Shown: positions 52,287-63,223, counted from the stretch's first letter. The stretch: 64,000 nucleotides of DNA from an uncultured Aquimarina sp. (GCF_947492405.1 NZ_CANLMP010000006.1:1-64000), one strand, 5' to 3'. Made by a program: numbers and translations. The notes: generated by a model from the letters alone, not told the origin.

Positions 52287-55200
52287 ATGAACCCCATAAA
52301 AATGAAAACAATGATGACAAATAGCAAATTAATATCAGTTTCAAAAAAAAACAACCTGATTTCACGAACAAAAACACTTGTTTTATTAGTTTTTTTAATC
52401 CTTTGTTCTGATATAGGGAAGGCACAGCAAACCTCTGAGGTTCCATGGATGGAAGGTTCCTGGGGTGTTCGCTTAATTATTCGAGGAGGAAAAGATTTAG
52501 ATCGGTATGTAGCCAATGGTTATGACTATGTAGAAGCGGCTAAACAAATCGTTAGAGATTATCCTACTATTGGTCACGTGATTACAAACTTAACCAATAA
52601 TGCGAATAGTAGTTTATATACAGTACGGCAAAATAATTATATAGATGTAGCGAATGAAATACATCCTGATTTTGTTCCAAGCCTAGAAAATGAACAAATC
52701 ATTTTTGATGTCATCAAAGTATTTAAAGATGCCGGCATTAAAGTCATCCTATATATAAACCACTGGCCTAATATGGGCGAAGGGTCAGCGGCTCAAATAG
52801 CTGGTTGGGATGCCTATAAAAACAGAAATAACCTGGGTAATTACCCAGCTTTCAATCTATTAATGAGGGGATTTCTAGAGCGTTTTGATGGTTTGGTAGA
52901 TGGATATTGGATTGATAAAATTGGTGGATCAGACGATTCTATTCCCAGAAAGGATATATTTATTAATGTAATTAAAGAAACGAATCCTGGAGCTGCTCTT
53001 GGTGTCAATTTTAATAAAAGTTATTTCCCTGGCATAAAGGTCGACTCAGATGGTGTAAATGAAAGAGATGAAGATGATTATAAAATAATAAAATATCAAG
53101 CTAATGACATATGGTCTCAATTTACAGCAGGCCATGTGACTTCTATAGGAGGACAAAAAGCCCCATCAAATTCTTGGGGTTATGAAGAGTATACTGTTAC
53201 AGATATGGAAGAATCACCTTTATCAGTACACCCCGAAACAGGTAAAGTATTCGTAAAACATATGTTTGCTCCCATTCGTAGACGGTGGTCTTTAAACGAC
53301 GAGCCACTAATGTACGACAAGGATCAAGCATATAGAATGGTAAAAAGAATTACTTCTGCCGGAGCTTCAATAACATTTTCTACAACAATTACTAACGGTG
53401 GATTAGCCATGTCTGATGAAGTAGAAGTATTAAAGCATGTAAATGATCAATTAGAAGCGAATGCAGATTACGTACCCTATACTAGACCTCAGCAAGCTTA
53501 TTTAGTAGGAGAAACAAGACCTAATTACCATCAATTCATTGATTTTCGTGAGATACCGAATAAAAAAGTAGGTGATCCTGATTTTTCGCCTTTTGCACAT
53601 GCCAGTTCCGGAGCTGCAGTTACCCTTTCCAGTTCTAATACCAATGTAGCAACTATTGTAAACAATAAGATTCGCATTAAAGGAGTGGGCACGACAAATA
53701 TAACAGCTTCACAAGGCGGAAATAATACCTTCGCAGCTGCCGCATCTAAAATGCGAAAATTAACTATTACTACAGATGACGGAGGAACTGATCCAGATGA
53801 AACTAACCTTGCCTTACAGGGAGCTGCTACTCAATCATCCAATCATCCTAACGGTGGTGGTGAAGCATTTCTAGCTATTGATGGCAACACCAATGGAAAA
53901 TGGTCTGGCGGTTCAGTAACACGTACATCCTCAGAAATAGATCCTTGGTGGCAGGTTGATTTAGGGGCAAATCATACTATTGACGATGTTAACGTTTTTG
54001 CTCGTGTAGATAATTGCTGCAATACTAGGCTATCTAATTTTGATGTTATTGTTATGGATAGTAGTGGCGCTATAACCTATACCAAAACATACACTACTCA
54101 TCCAGATCCATCTATAACAATGGATGTTGGTGGAGTTATTGGTCAAATTATTAAAATACAACAACATTCTGATCCTACAGCTATTGTATTAAATTTAGCA
54201 GAAGTAGAAGTATATGGAAGTGAAGTATCAGCTTGTGCAACCATTGAAGCGGAAGACTACGATACGATGTCAGGAATAATGATTGAATCATCTTCTGATA
54301 CTGGTGGTGGACAACAAGTTGGGTTTATACAAAATGGAGATTGGCTCAGATTTAATAACATTGATCTTAGCTGTGCTAATGCTATTGATGCCCGAGTTTC
54401 AAGCAAAAACAATGGAGGAGATATTGAAGTTCGACTGAATGGAGTCTCTGGTACTTTAATCACCACTATTCCAGTAGATACCACAGGTTCATGGACTAAT
54501 TATGAAACTGTAAGTGCTGCTCTGAATGCAGTAAGTGGAACTCACGATGTATATCTGGTATTTACAGGAGGCAGTGGGTATTTATTAAATCTAAATTGGA
54601 TAGAATTTAATGGATCCGCAAGTGGATCCACAAATACCATAATCATCGAAGAAAATGAAATGGGCTTTTGCAACGTAGATGGTTCCATTAAAAATGTTTC
54701 TAAAGGGTATACTGGTATTGGTTACGCCAACACATCAAATGCAATTGGAAAAGCAATAGATTGGGAAATTGATGGTGCAGCTGGCTCGTATACTTTTGTA
54801 TGGCGTTATTATGGTGGTTCGGCCAGAACCGCTGACTTAGTTGTTAACGGAACTACCATGGCTAATGATATGCTATTCAGTAATACACAAGGTAATTGGA
54901 TAACGACTTCAACAACAGTTACCTTAGATGCCGGAGTGAAATCGATATCACTTAATGCTACTAGCATTGAGGGGCTTGCTAAAATTGATTATGTAGAAGT
55001 AACTGGACCGGATCTTATCGTTTCTGGATGCACTAATTTAATAAGAACGAGTCCTGAACTAGAAGCTTCAGATGCCGAAGGCGTACTGTACGCATTTCCG
55101 AACCCTGTAACAGATATACTTACTATTAACAATAATGGTTCAAAGACTGCTAATCTTAAAATAATCAATAGTCTGGGACAACAAGTGCTTTCGCAAAATA

Positions 55201-55310
55201 TGGAAGAGGCAAATGTCACTGTGGATCTAAGTAATCTTACTTCTGGTATATACATAATTAAAGTTACTGATGTGAAACAAGTGAGAACTAAGAAAATATT
55301 TAAAAAGTAA
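52287..55310 (+). CDS. Secreted putative glycoside hydrolase, paralogue 3
   Basis: 1007 residues; ATG at 52287, alternatives at 52302 and 52311. Signal peptide ends near 47 (LVLLVFLILCSDIGKAQ). Barrel-like domain (~50-400; EGSWGVRLIIRGGKDL, VDGYWIDKIGGSD), Ig-like (~413-495), fucolectin/F5-8C-like (~505-645), CBM6 (~649-772), a further CBM6/35-like domain (~785-915: GYTGIGYANTSNAIGKAIDW) and a sorting tail (AFPNPVTDILTINN) unlike those of the other two. It shares the binding modules of paralogue 2 at high nucleotide identity, so module shuffling is likely. Ends with a strong terminator. Confidence 0.78.
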   Translation: MNPIKMKTMMTNSKLISVSKKNNLISRTKTLVLLVFLILCSDIGKAQQTSEVPWMEGSWGVRLIIRGGKDLDRYVANGYDYVEAAKQIVRDYPTIGHVITNLTNNANSSLYTVRQNNYIDVANEIHPDFVPSLENEQIIFDVIKVFKDAGIKVILYINHWPNMGEGSAAQIAGWDAYKNRNNLGNYPAFNLLMRGFLERFDGLVDGYWIDKIGGSDDSIPRKDIFINVIKETNPGAALGVNFNKSYFPGIKVDSDGVNERDEDDYKIIKYQANDIWSQFTAGHVTSIGGQKAPSNSWGYEEYTVTDMEESPLSVHPETGKVFVKHMFAPIRRRWSLNDEPLMYDKDQAYRMVKRITSAGASITFSTTITNGGLAMSDEVEVLKHVNDQLEANADYVPYTRPQQAYLVGETRPNYHQFIDFREIPNKKVGDPDFSPFAHASSGAAVTLSSSNTNVATIVNNKIRIKGVGTTNITASQGGNNTFAAAASKMRKLTITTDDGGTDPDETNLALQGAATQSSNHPNGGGEAFLAIDGNTNGKWSGGSVTRTSSEIDPWWQVDLGANHTIDDVNVFARVDNCCNTRLSNFDVIVMDSSGAITYTKTYTTHPDPSITMDVGGVIGQIIKIQQHSDPTAIVLNLAEVEVYGSEVSACATIEAEDYDTMSGIMIESSSDTGGGQQVGFIQNGDWLRFNNIDLSCANAIDARVSSKNNGGDIEVRLNGVSGTLITTIPVDTTGSWTNYETVSAALNAVSGTHDVYLVFTGGSGYLLNLNWIEFNGSASGSTNTIIIEENEMGFCNVDGSIKNVSKGYTGIGYANTSNAIGKAIDWEIDGAAGSYTFVWRYYGGSARTADLVVNGTTMANDMLFSNTQGNWITTSTTVTLDAGVKSISLNATSIEGLAKIDYVEVTGPDLIVSGCTNLIRTSPELEASDAEGVLYAFPNPVTDILTINNNGSKTANLKIINSLGQQVLSQNMEEANVTVDLSNLTSGIYIIKVTDVKQVRTKKIFKK

Positions 55311-55405
55311 TATAATAAAACACAATACAGCTAATACTGTAACTATTTCACAGATAAAGTTGTTACTAATTTTTATACATATAAACGAGATACTATATCT
55401 AAAAT

Positions 55406-55443
55406 TAAAAAGTGGGGCTATTCTAAATCTCCACTTTTTTTTA
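55406..55443 (+). terminator. Intrinsic terminator
   Basis: AAAAAGTGGGG and CTCCACTTTTTTTT form a stem over a 10-base loop, behind paralogue 3. Confidence 0.85.
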
Positions 55444-55613
55444 TAATACAATACTAAAAACACATCAAAATAATACTGATACCTTATATATACTAAATAT
55501 AAGTTTTATCTAGATATTCCTTAAGTAATATTTCTGGAGCCTCCCCGAGTATCACCCCAGTCTTTTTAACAGATAGATTAAGTTTGGTAAATAAGCAGTA
55601 TCTAATTTATGTA

Positions 55614-55919
55614 TCATAAAGTTGGGTGCTTATTCCTAAGATGTACAGTTAATCTAGGGCATTGAGATTCGATTTTATCACCTATCAGTGCGATGTCTGA
55701 TGAGGATTGCATAAGGCTTTTAACTATTTTATTAACCTGCGCCAGTTTAGGGTTATCATCCTTTATTTCTTCTAACTCTATCTTTATAGTATTAAGATAA
55801 TATAGAGAATTATCTTTTTTAGCTTTTAAAGAATGGTACAACCCAAGTTTATGCGAAACATTATAAGCAGCACAAAAATCCTTAAGATCCTTAGAGCGTT
55901 TTAAAAGTTGTACTAACAC
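55614..55919 (-). pseudogene. Truncated regulator-like fragment
   Basis: 101 residues from a GTG (MLVQLLKRSKDLKDFCAAYN); a TAG closes the frame a few codons upstream. The pattern of helices followed by HLRNKHPTL-stop resembles the part just before the LuxR-type HTH of Bacteroidota regulators (usually ... HPxLTxxE), cut where the HTH would begin. It may be a remnant; no HTH sequence follows in any frame that I can see. Confidence 0.35.
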
Positions 55920-56916
55920 CGTTGATTCTTTTTTCTAAAATTTATTGTATCAATAGCTTGATGTAATTGTTCCTTGTCTAGATAAGGAATATCTAATAGT
56001 TAACTGTACGGTATAACACTACAAAATAAAGTAAAAAATTAACACATGTTAACCGTTTATTATATTGACACTGGAGTAAACCACATACAATTTTTTAACA
56101 TTTGTAATTTGTTTTTTTATAATGGATACCTACTTGATTATGGTTTCTAACCAAGTTAAAACTTCGACAGGCTCAGACTGACAATTGTATTATTCCTTAA
56201 TAATATATTCTATCTTAAAGATAAAACCAGAGAGTTGTTTAATTTTTATTAGCCGCTATAATTCTTAAAACAAGTTTCGTTATACCTAAAAACAGAAATC
56301 TCTATAAAACTGTTATACTACACAAAAAATATCTTATTTCCTCATCCAAAACACCTCTTAACACACTAAACAACTGTTAATTAAAGCTTGCTTTTTAACA
56401 TATTATGCAAAATGCTAAGAATTTATCAACACGAAAACGTTGTAGTAACTATTCTAAATACTAAAATTGAATATTTCGTAATAACTTAGTGAAAAAATAA
56501 CACAAGAAACACTTTTACAAACTAAAACTTATGAATTATGAAATCAACACCTCCTCCACCGAAAATTTCAAAATTGTTTGAGCTACTTTAATTAGATAAA
56601 ATTATTCTCCAAAATATCAGTCAGAACATTGAAGAATAATTTTTCAAACTAAATCTCTGAAAAAAATTACTTAATAACAACCGTCATAATTAGTTCTATT
56701 GTTATCGAATAATACTCAAACCAGTATCTTTCTATATACTACAATAAAAAGTCAGTCTAAATTCTTCCTTAGGTAGAAATACTGCTCATTTATCTTTTAC
56801 AGTTCTATTAAGTCTTTTACTTCAGAATTACATTTTTCTCGAAACGAAAATTTGAGAAGACACAAACTCACTGAATACAAACTATTGTTCCTAATGGAAC
56901 GAAAAAAATCTTAAAA
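55920..56916. other. Non-coding 1-kb stretch upstream of the amylase gene
   Basis: No supported gene. It holds an 18-base copy (AGAGAGTTGTTTAATTTT, 56229-56246) of a sequence at 44813-44830, a common-looking ACTTCGACAGGCTCAGACTG element (56161-56180), and a 17-codon frame MKSTPPPPKISKLFELL at 56538-56591 of doubtful meaning. A short hairpin GTTCC/GGAAC (56887-56900) sits in the probable 5' leader of the amylase gene. Confidence 0.5.
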
Positions 56917-59205
56917 ATGAAAAGAAAAAACTTATTACGAATTCTTGTAAGCCTTTTATTTTGTTTACCCTTTGTAGGACTACAGGCTCAAGACGAAGAT
57001 GTAATGTTTCAGGCCTTTGACTGGAATGTACAAAATCAACCAGCCGGTCAAACTTGGTATAATGTTGTTTCTAGTGTTAGAAACACTATTAGTGATGCTG
57101 GAATTGATCTTATATGGATGCCACCTCCTAGCAATTCTGCTGCCCCTCAAGGCTACTTACCTAGAGAGATTAATAACTTTGATAGTGCTTATGGTACCAC
57201 CAACCAATTAAAAACTCTTATTGATCAATATCACAATTTAGATATTAAAGTAATTAGTGATATCGTAGTCAATCATCGTGTAGGTACTAATGATGCGGTT
57301 ACGTTTACAAATCCAGCTTGGCCAACATTTTATATCACAGCTGATGATGAAGGGAGAAACTTTGTAAATGGACCAGTTGAATTTAGTATTAATAATGATT
57401 TTGTACCTGGCTTTGAACTAAAAGCAGATGGATCTAGCGGAGGTTTTGCAGCTGCTAGAGATTTAGATCACAGAAATCCAGCAGTAAGGGCAGAGATTAT
57501 TAAATGGATGAAAAAATTACAAGATGATCTTGGATTTGATGGATGGAGATATGATTTTGTTCATGGATATGACCCTATCTACAATAAAGAATATAATGAT
57601 GCAACAAATCCTTATTTTGCGGTTGGAGAATTATTAGAAAGTAGTAGAGTACAAACTAATAATTTCGTAAATCGAACACAAGGTTCATCTTCAGCTTTTG
57701 ATTTTAACACCAAAGTAAGCCTTCAAAATGCAATCAGAGATAATAATCTATCATACTTAAGAGATTTCTCTGGTAATCCTTCTGGAATGATAGGAATTAA
57801 TCCTTCTAAGTCTGTAACTTTTCTTGATAATCATGATACTGGATTTGCACAACAATGCTGTGGATCTAACTTTGTTTTCCCTGGTGGAGAAACTAATCTT
57901 AGAAAAGGATATGCTTACATCTTAACACACCCGGGAAATCCAATGGTATTCTGGACTCATTTCTTTGATACTGGTGCTGGAGTACAAAATGCTATTAGAG
58001 ATCTTATTGCTGCTAGAAAAAGTGTAAGAGTACATTCTGCATCTACGATCAGTATTGATGAAGCTAGAGGAGATTTATATGCTGCTTACATAGATGGTAA
58101 GTCCGGAACACTAGCAATGAAATTAGGATCAGGTAATTGGTCTCCTAATGGAAGCGGATGGACACTACAAACATCCGGTACAGACTATGCTGTATGGACG
58201 CAAGGTGGAAATACTGGCGGTGGAGAAACAGTACCTCCTTACACGGTTAATTTCTTCAAACCAGCAGGTTGGGGATCTAATATCAATGCATATGTATATG
58301 ATGCTGGAGCAAATGCAACACTTCCTGGAACTAATGGATGGCCTGGAAACAGCATGACGAATATTTCAGGTACAAATTGGTATTCTTTCTCTATAACACC
58401 TCCAGCAGGTGTATCTGCAAATAATCTTAGAGTAATCTTTAATGATGGAAATAACCAAACTGGTGACCTATCCAGAAGTACAGATGGATGGTATAGAGGA
58501 AATGCTTGGAGTAATACATGTCCAGGTGATTGCAGCAGCAACGGAGGTGGAACATCCAATGATGTTACGTTAAACTTCCAAAAACCAAGTGGATGGGGTA
58601 ATAACACCAATATGTACCTGTATAATAAATCTACAAATCAAACCCTTTCTGGTACTACAGGTTGGCCAGGAATGAGCATGAATAATCTGAGTGGTACATC
58701 TTGGTGCAGAAAAACTTTTACATTACCAAATGGAGTTAATACCAATAATGTTGGTGTAGTTTTCAATAATGGAAATGGACAACAAACTGTAGACCTTACT
58801 AGAGGTACGGATGGATGGTTTAGAGTTACCGGCAGTAGTAATGGAAAAAGAACCGGAACTTGGTCTAACAATTGCACAAACAATTGCCCTTCTAACAGAG
58901 CTATGGAATTAGCAGATAATGCTGACAAAGAAAATTCTCCTATAACCGAAAGTAGTGTTTCTTTTTGGCCAAACCCTACTAGAGACAGAGGTACTCTTAG
59001 TGTAAACACATCAAAAAATGGACTTTTGGAAGTATCGATTTCTAATATACTAGGACAAACCAAAATTGTATATAGTAAAAACACTCAAGCAGGAAACCAA
59101 ACGATAGAAATTAACAGCTCTGATATGAGAGATCAGGGTATGTATTTTTATACGATAAAACTAAATGGCACACAACTACAGAGATTAAAAGTTATAAAAC
59201 AATAA
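56917..59205 (+). CDS. Secreted GH13 alpha-amylase with two starch-binding modules and T9SS tail
   Basis: 762 residues. Signal peptide to ~24. GH13 conserved regions: VISDIVVNHR (region I, ~112), DGWRYDFVHGY with the Asp nucleophile (~212), FAVGELL with the Glu acid/base (~236), VTFLDNHDTG with the second Asp (~303). Two homologous CBM26-like modules lie at ~438-520 and ~550-650 (NFFKPAGWGSNINAYVYDAG; NFQKPSGWGNNTNMYLYNKS). A sorting tail ends the protein. It hydrolyses alpha-1,4-glucan outside the cell. Works with the GH15 gene at the window end. Confidence 0.93.
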   Translation: MKRKNLLRILVSLLFCLPFVGLQAQDEDVMFQAFDWNVQNQPAGQTWYNVVSSVRNTISDAGIDLIWMPPPSNSAAPQGYLPREINNFDSAYGTTNQLKTLIDQYHNLDIKVISDIVVNHRVGTNDAVTFTNPAWPTFYITADDEGRNFVNGPVEFSINNDFVPGFELKADGSSGGFAAARDLDHRNPAVRAEIIKWMKKLQDDLGFDGWRYDFVHGYDPIYNKEYNDATNPYFAVGELLESSRVQTNNFVNRTQGSSSAFDFNTKVSLQNAIRDNNLSYLRDFSGNPSGMIGINPSKSVTFLDNHDTGFAQQCCGSNFVFPGGETNLRKGYAYILTHPGNPMVFWTHFFDTGAGVQNAIRDLIAARKSVRVHSASTISIDEARGDLYAAYIDGKSGTLAMKLGSGNWSPNGSGWTLQTSGTDYAVWTQGGNTGGGETVPPYTVNFFKPAGWGSNINAYVYDAGANATLPGTNGWPGNSMTNISGTNWYSFSITPPAGVSANNLRVIFNDGNNQTGDLSRSTDGWYRGNAWSNTCPGDCSSNGGGTSNDVTLNFQKPSGWGNNTNMYLYNKSTNQTLSGTTGWPGMSMNNLSGTSWCRKTFTLPNGVNTNNVGVVFNNGNGQQTVDLTRGTDGWFRVTGSSNGKRTGTWSNNCTNNCPSNRAMELADNADKENSPITESSVSFWPNPTRDRGTLSVNTSKNGLLEVSISNILGQTKIVYSKNTQAGNQTIEINSSDMRDQGMYFYTIKLNGTQLQRLKVIKQ

Positions 59206-59253
59206 TTTTTTTGTCCCTATATAATGCATATATCTTAAATTGATATATTAGTC

Positions 59254-59287
59254 AAAAGCGATCGTTTGCCCTAAACGATCGCTTTTT
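59254..59287 (+). terminator. Intrinsic terminator
   Basis: AAAGCGATCGTTT, loop GCCCT, AAACGATCGCTTTTT: a perfect 13-bp stem, behind the amylase gene. Confidence 0.95.
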
Positions 59288-59410
59288 CTTTTGGAAACTT
59301 TTGCGTTTTTCAACTTTACAAAATCTTAACTTCATCATATCCTTCTATAAATAGTAAATGTTTTTAATATCTTTCCATTCTTTTTTAAAAGTAAAAACGA
59401 ATTTCGAAAT

Positions 59411-60214
59411 ATGATCATTGTGAAAAAAATAACGATAATACTAGTCTTAATTTTAATTGTATCCTGTAAAAAGGAAGGAAATAAGAATTCTGAAAAGGCA
59501 GTTATTGATAAAAATCCGCAACTAACAGAAATCAAACAAGAAAAAAAAGATCACCAAATACGAGAGGTAAAAAAGGCTGAAATAGCTCCAAATTTAGACG
59601 GAGACATGAATGATCCTATTTGGAGTCAAACACAATGGTACCCTATGGATCAAAACTGGATCGGAGAATTTCCGGATTTTAAAGATTTTTTAGGTAGATA
59701 CAAGATTACATGGACTACAGAAGCACTTTATATCCTGGTAGAAGTAAAAGATGACACTTTATACGACCAACATAAAGATCCTTTAAAATTATGGTGGGAT
59801 GATGATTGCGTAGAGATTTTTATAGATGCGGATAACTCTGGTGGAGAACATCAATATAACAATAATGCCTTTGCATATCACATAGCTTTAGACGGTAATG
59901 TTGTGGATCTTGACTCTCAAAAAAAACCAGTACTTTATAATAATCATGTAAAAACTAAACGCAAGACTGAAGGTGATGTTTCTATTTGGGAATTTGAGCT
60001 TACAGTATATGATCATACGTATCAAGAAGGCAAAACTAATGACCCCGTAGTATTATCTAAAAATCAAAAACTAGGTTTCGCAATTGCTTATAATGATAAT
60101 GACAAGAGTAAAGAAAGAGAAAATTTTATGGGTTCTGTCTTCGTACCTGGAGAAGATAAAAATCAGGGTTGGATCAATGCAGATATTTTTGGAACTATTG
60201 TGCTGATAGAATAA
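59411..60214 (+). CDS. Lipoprotein with a CBM9-like carbohydrate-binding domain
   Basis: 267 residues. Lipobox ILIVSCKKEG (Cys near 20); a GTG at 59420 is an alternative start. After a charged linker the family-9-like fold covers ~60-265: APNLDGDMNDPIWSQTQWYP, YKITWTTEALYILVEVKDDT, DDCVEIFIDADNSGG and LGFAIAYNDNDK, the usual signatures of CBM9/DOMON-type domains. It probably binds glycan at the outer membrane surface; no enzyme domain is present. Confidence 0.82.
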   Translation: MIIVKKITIILVLILIVSCKKEGNKNSEKAVIDKNPQLTEIKQEKKDHQIREVKKAEIAPNLDGDMNDPIWSQTQWYPMDQNWIGEFPDFKDFLGRYKITWTTEALYILVEVKDDTLYDQHKDPLKLWWDDDCVEIFIDADNSGGEHQYNNNAFAYHIALDGNVVDLDSQKKPVLYNNHVKTKRKTEGDVSIWEFELTVYDHTYQEGKTNDPVVLSKNQKLGFAIAYNDNDKSKERENFMGSVFVPGEDKNQGWINADIFGTIVLIE

Positions 60215-60316
60215 ATAGAAGATTTTTCATATTAGGTAGTATCTTAAAAAGATTATATTTTAGTCTCCATTATGTTACGGAACATCTAATTAAAACTCTC
60301 ACTTATCAAAACTATT

Positions 60317-63223
60317 ATTTATAAAAAAACACTTTCGCTTTTATTAATTACTTTAATTATTAGCGGTACTGCTATTTCACAAAACACAAACTACACAAAC
60401 TTAGATGATGCAATAAAAAATAAGGAATTTGCCAAAAGCCTAGATTTATCTTCTCAAAACTTGAGTGAATTACCTGATAAAATTGGAGAACTGGTTAATC
60501 TAGAAGTCCTTTATCTAAGTCGTAATCATTTACGTACATTACCGGCATCGATCGGAAATTTAATTAAACTAAAGAAGCTATATCTAGCCAAAAATGAGCT
60601 TACCACTCTACCGGAAACACTTGGCAATTTGACAGTATTAAAAAAATTGGATTTGGGATCCAACAATTTAACAAGTTTGCCCAAAAGTATTGGTAATCTC
60701 AGTTTATTAGATGTGTTAACAATTAGTGGGAGCGAATTAACAAGTTTACCTGAAAGTTTTGGTGGCTTGAAAAAATTGACATTTCTTAAAATTCATAGGA
60801 CTAAATTAAAGACCTTACCAGAATCTATTGGTAACTGTTCAGAACTGACCTATTTAAATATAAGTAAAAATCAACTAACAGAGCTACCTAAAAGCATCTA
60901 TAAACTTTATAAACTTGAAAAATTAGATGTAAGTAACAACGAACTAAAACAACTTCCTAAACGTATAGGAGAATTGACACAACTAAAAGATTTAGATCTC
61001 TCAAAAAACAAGATCTCTGATCTTCCGGAAAGTTTGTTCAAAACACCAAATCTCCAAGAGTTAAATTTAACTGAAAATCAATTAACTACAATTTCTAAAA
61101 GCCTGGGACAATTAAAAAATATAAAAGAATTACAATTACAAGTCAACCAAATTACGCATCTACCAGAATCTATAGGAGATCTAGAAAACTTAGAACTGCT
61201 TTATCTTAATAAGAATCCCATACGTAATTTGCCGACATCTATTGGTAATGCTAGTAAATTAGAGAAGCTCAGTATAGGATACATGCTTCTCGAGGAATTA
61301 CCTGAGTCTTTAGGAAATTTAATTCACCTTAAATCATTGAGCTTTAGTAAAAATAAGATAACGTTATTACCGAAGTCTTTAGGGAATTTAGTGAATTTAA
61401 ACTACCTCAATGCGGATAAAAATCAGATTTCTGAGGTTCCTGCATCCTTCGCCCAATTGAAGCGAGCTCAAATGAATTTTAAAAATAATAATATAAAAAC
61501 ACTACCTAAAGCGCTAGTCGAATCTGGAATTCTAGTAGTTAAGGTTGATAAAAATGTTTATTATCCCTCCAGAACAGAGCTTTTAGCTCGTAATCGATCT
61601 GAAACTAAAGCTCGCATGAAAAAATACAATGCTAAGCGAACACCAGAAGAAAAAGCAATGCTTGATGCTATGGAAAAAAATAGATTAGCAAAGCTTGAAA
61701 AAAATAAGAAATTCAGATTATATCATGATTACCGAATAGATGAACTTCGGGAAAGTCTCAAAACTTTGAGTCAGTATGAACCATATAAAAGTGATAAAAC
61801 TTTTGCAAAAGTTCTAAATAGCTTCAACGAAAAACTTGATCGTTTTAATATCGCCAACTATAATGAGCAACTACAATATCTTGTAGAAAACATTAAAATC
61901 TCTGAGTCATATAACAAAACCTATTATTTGAGTGAAAGAGAAATGAACACATTAAAAAATATCAACCATCTGGCAGCGCATAGTCTTGGTGATATCTATA
62001 TGACGAAAAAAGAATACTCTGATGCGATTACGTATTTTAATATAGCCCGCACAAAACATACCTATTATTCATCCAGCGGCACAACGGTTAATAAAGATTA
62101 CCTGCGAATGGAATTTGATATTTCTGAAGCATATTTTAAACTAAATGATTTTGAACTCGCTTCACTTCATTTATTACATAATCTTATGAATGGACAAAGT
62201 TTTGGAAATCATCTTTCGGAGAAATTGGAAGAATCTGCTAAGTTTCTTGATGCAACTACTTTTATTCCAAAATTGGAGGCCATGCTTTCCACTTTGGAAA
62301 CAACCAAAGAACACAAATTAAAATATGTATTTGATGAAAAAAGTATCACTTTTTCTTCTTTTGTTGAGAATATTACTTCTTGTAAATCAAAAGTTTTTAA
62401 TTCCAAATTTTATAAAAATTTAAAGAAACAATCCCGTAGTACTCCAGTTAATGAAACAAATAAACCTCTAAAACAATTTACAAAAGCCGAGATTGATCCT
62501 GAAATATTTTATCATCATAAAGAAATAAATAATTTCATCAAGGGATTGTTAATTTTAAGAAAAACGAAAGAATTTGCTAATAATGAGGCGTTTCAAAAAT
62601 CAGTAGACAACTGTATTAAATATTTAGAAAACAAGACTTTTTATATGGCTCATGAAGAAATTAGCTACATTATGGACAATTCTTTTAGCGTCAAAGACAT
62701 TATAGAAAAATCTAATGAAAATCAAAAAAAGAATTTGGTTAACATTCAGCATTTGGCTGCGCATTATAAACTCGATATTTTAAAGAATAATAAAAAACAT
62801 GCCTTAGTTCTTGGTACATTACCATATATCAAATCAGTACCTGGTTTTGCCTTAAAATCAAAAAACCTAAAAGAAATTAAATTAGAGAATGAAGAATTGG
62901 TATTTGTAGAAGCTGTTGCTCATAATGGTATAGCAGCAAGTGAGTATGGGTTATTACATCTTATAGGGGCATTATTAAATTGTAATGGACACATAAGTGA
63001 AATTAATCAACTTATGCTAAATACAGCAAAAGAATTGGGCAATAATCGAGTAGTAAAATTTCTTACACAATTAGAAACTAATCTAGAAAAAAAATATTCC
63101 AACTCATTAAAACTTGTTTCACCGCCTTTTACTATTGATATTCAAAATTTGCAAAAACTTAAACCTAATCAGATAATTTCTAAGATTAAAAATACTGAAC
63201 TTTATAGTAATTATATGAAATAA
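60317..63223 (+). CDS. Large leucine-rich-repeat protein (start uncertain)
   Basis: About 968 residues. A signal peptide (KKTLSLLLITLIISGTAISQ) is coded in frame from 60323, but no ATG, GTG or TTG precedes it after the stop at 60287; ATT at 60314 or 60317 (or ATC at 60305) is the likely start. The TTG at 60461 would delete the signal peptide and first repeats. About 15 LRRs of 23 residues follow (LPESIGNLxxLxxLxLSxNxL), then a helical ~550-residue part (with a TPR-like stretch near HLAAHSLGDIYMTKKEYSDA) of unknown family. Extracytoplasmic binding role inferred. Confidence 0.7.
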   Translation: MYKKTLSLLLITLIISGTAISQNTNYTNLDDAIKNKEFAKSLDLSSQNLSELPDKIGELVNLEVLYLSRNHLRTLPASIGNLIKLKKLYLAKNELTTLPETLGNLTVLKKLDLGSNNLTSLPKSIGNLSLLDVLTISGSELTSLPESFGGLKKLTFLKIHRTKLKTLPESIGNCSELTYLNISKNQLTELPKSIYKLYKLEKLDVSNNELKQLPKRIGELTQLKDLDLSKNKISDLPESLFKTPNLQELNLTENQLTTISKSLGQLKNIKELQLQVNQITHLPESIGDLENLELLYLNKNPIRNLPTSIGNASKLEKLSIGYMLLEELPESLGNLIHLKSLSFSKNKITLLPKSLGNLVNLNYLNADKNQISEVPASFAQLKRAQMNFKNNNIKTLPKALVESGILVVKVDKNVYYPSRTELLARNRSETKARMKKYNAKRTPEEKAMLDAMEKNRLAKLEKNKKFRLYHDYRIDELRESLKTLSQYEPYKSDKTFAKVLNSFNEKLDRFNIANYNEQLQYLVENIKISESYNKTYYLSEREMNTLKNINHLAAHSLGDIYMTKKEYSDAITYFNIARTKHTYYSSSGTTVNKDYLRMEFDISEAYFKLNDFELASLHLLHNLMNGQSFGNHLSEKLEESAKFLDATTFIPKLEAMLSTLETTKEHKLKYVFDEKSITFSSFVENITSCKSKVFNSKFYKNLKKQSRSTPVNETNKPLKQFTKAEIDPEIFYHHKEINNFIKGLLILRKTKEFANNEAFQKSVDNCIKYLENKTFYMAHEEISYIMDNSFSVKDIIEKSNENQKKNLVNIQHLAAHYKLDILKNNKKHALVLGTLPYIKSVPGFALKSKNLKEIKLENEELVFVEAVAHNGIAASEYGLLHLIGALLNCNGHISEINQLMLNTAKELGNNRVVKFLTQLETNLEKKYSNSLKLVSPPFTIDIQNLQKLKPNQIISKIKNTELYSNYMK

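Noticed and set aside
56538..56591. 17-codon frame MKSTPPPPKISKLFELL as a gene
   Set aside because: Too short and without support other than a start codon; noted in the intergenic entry only.
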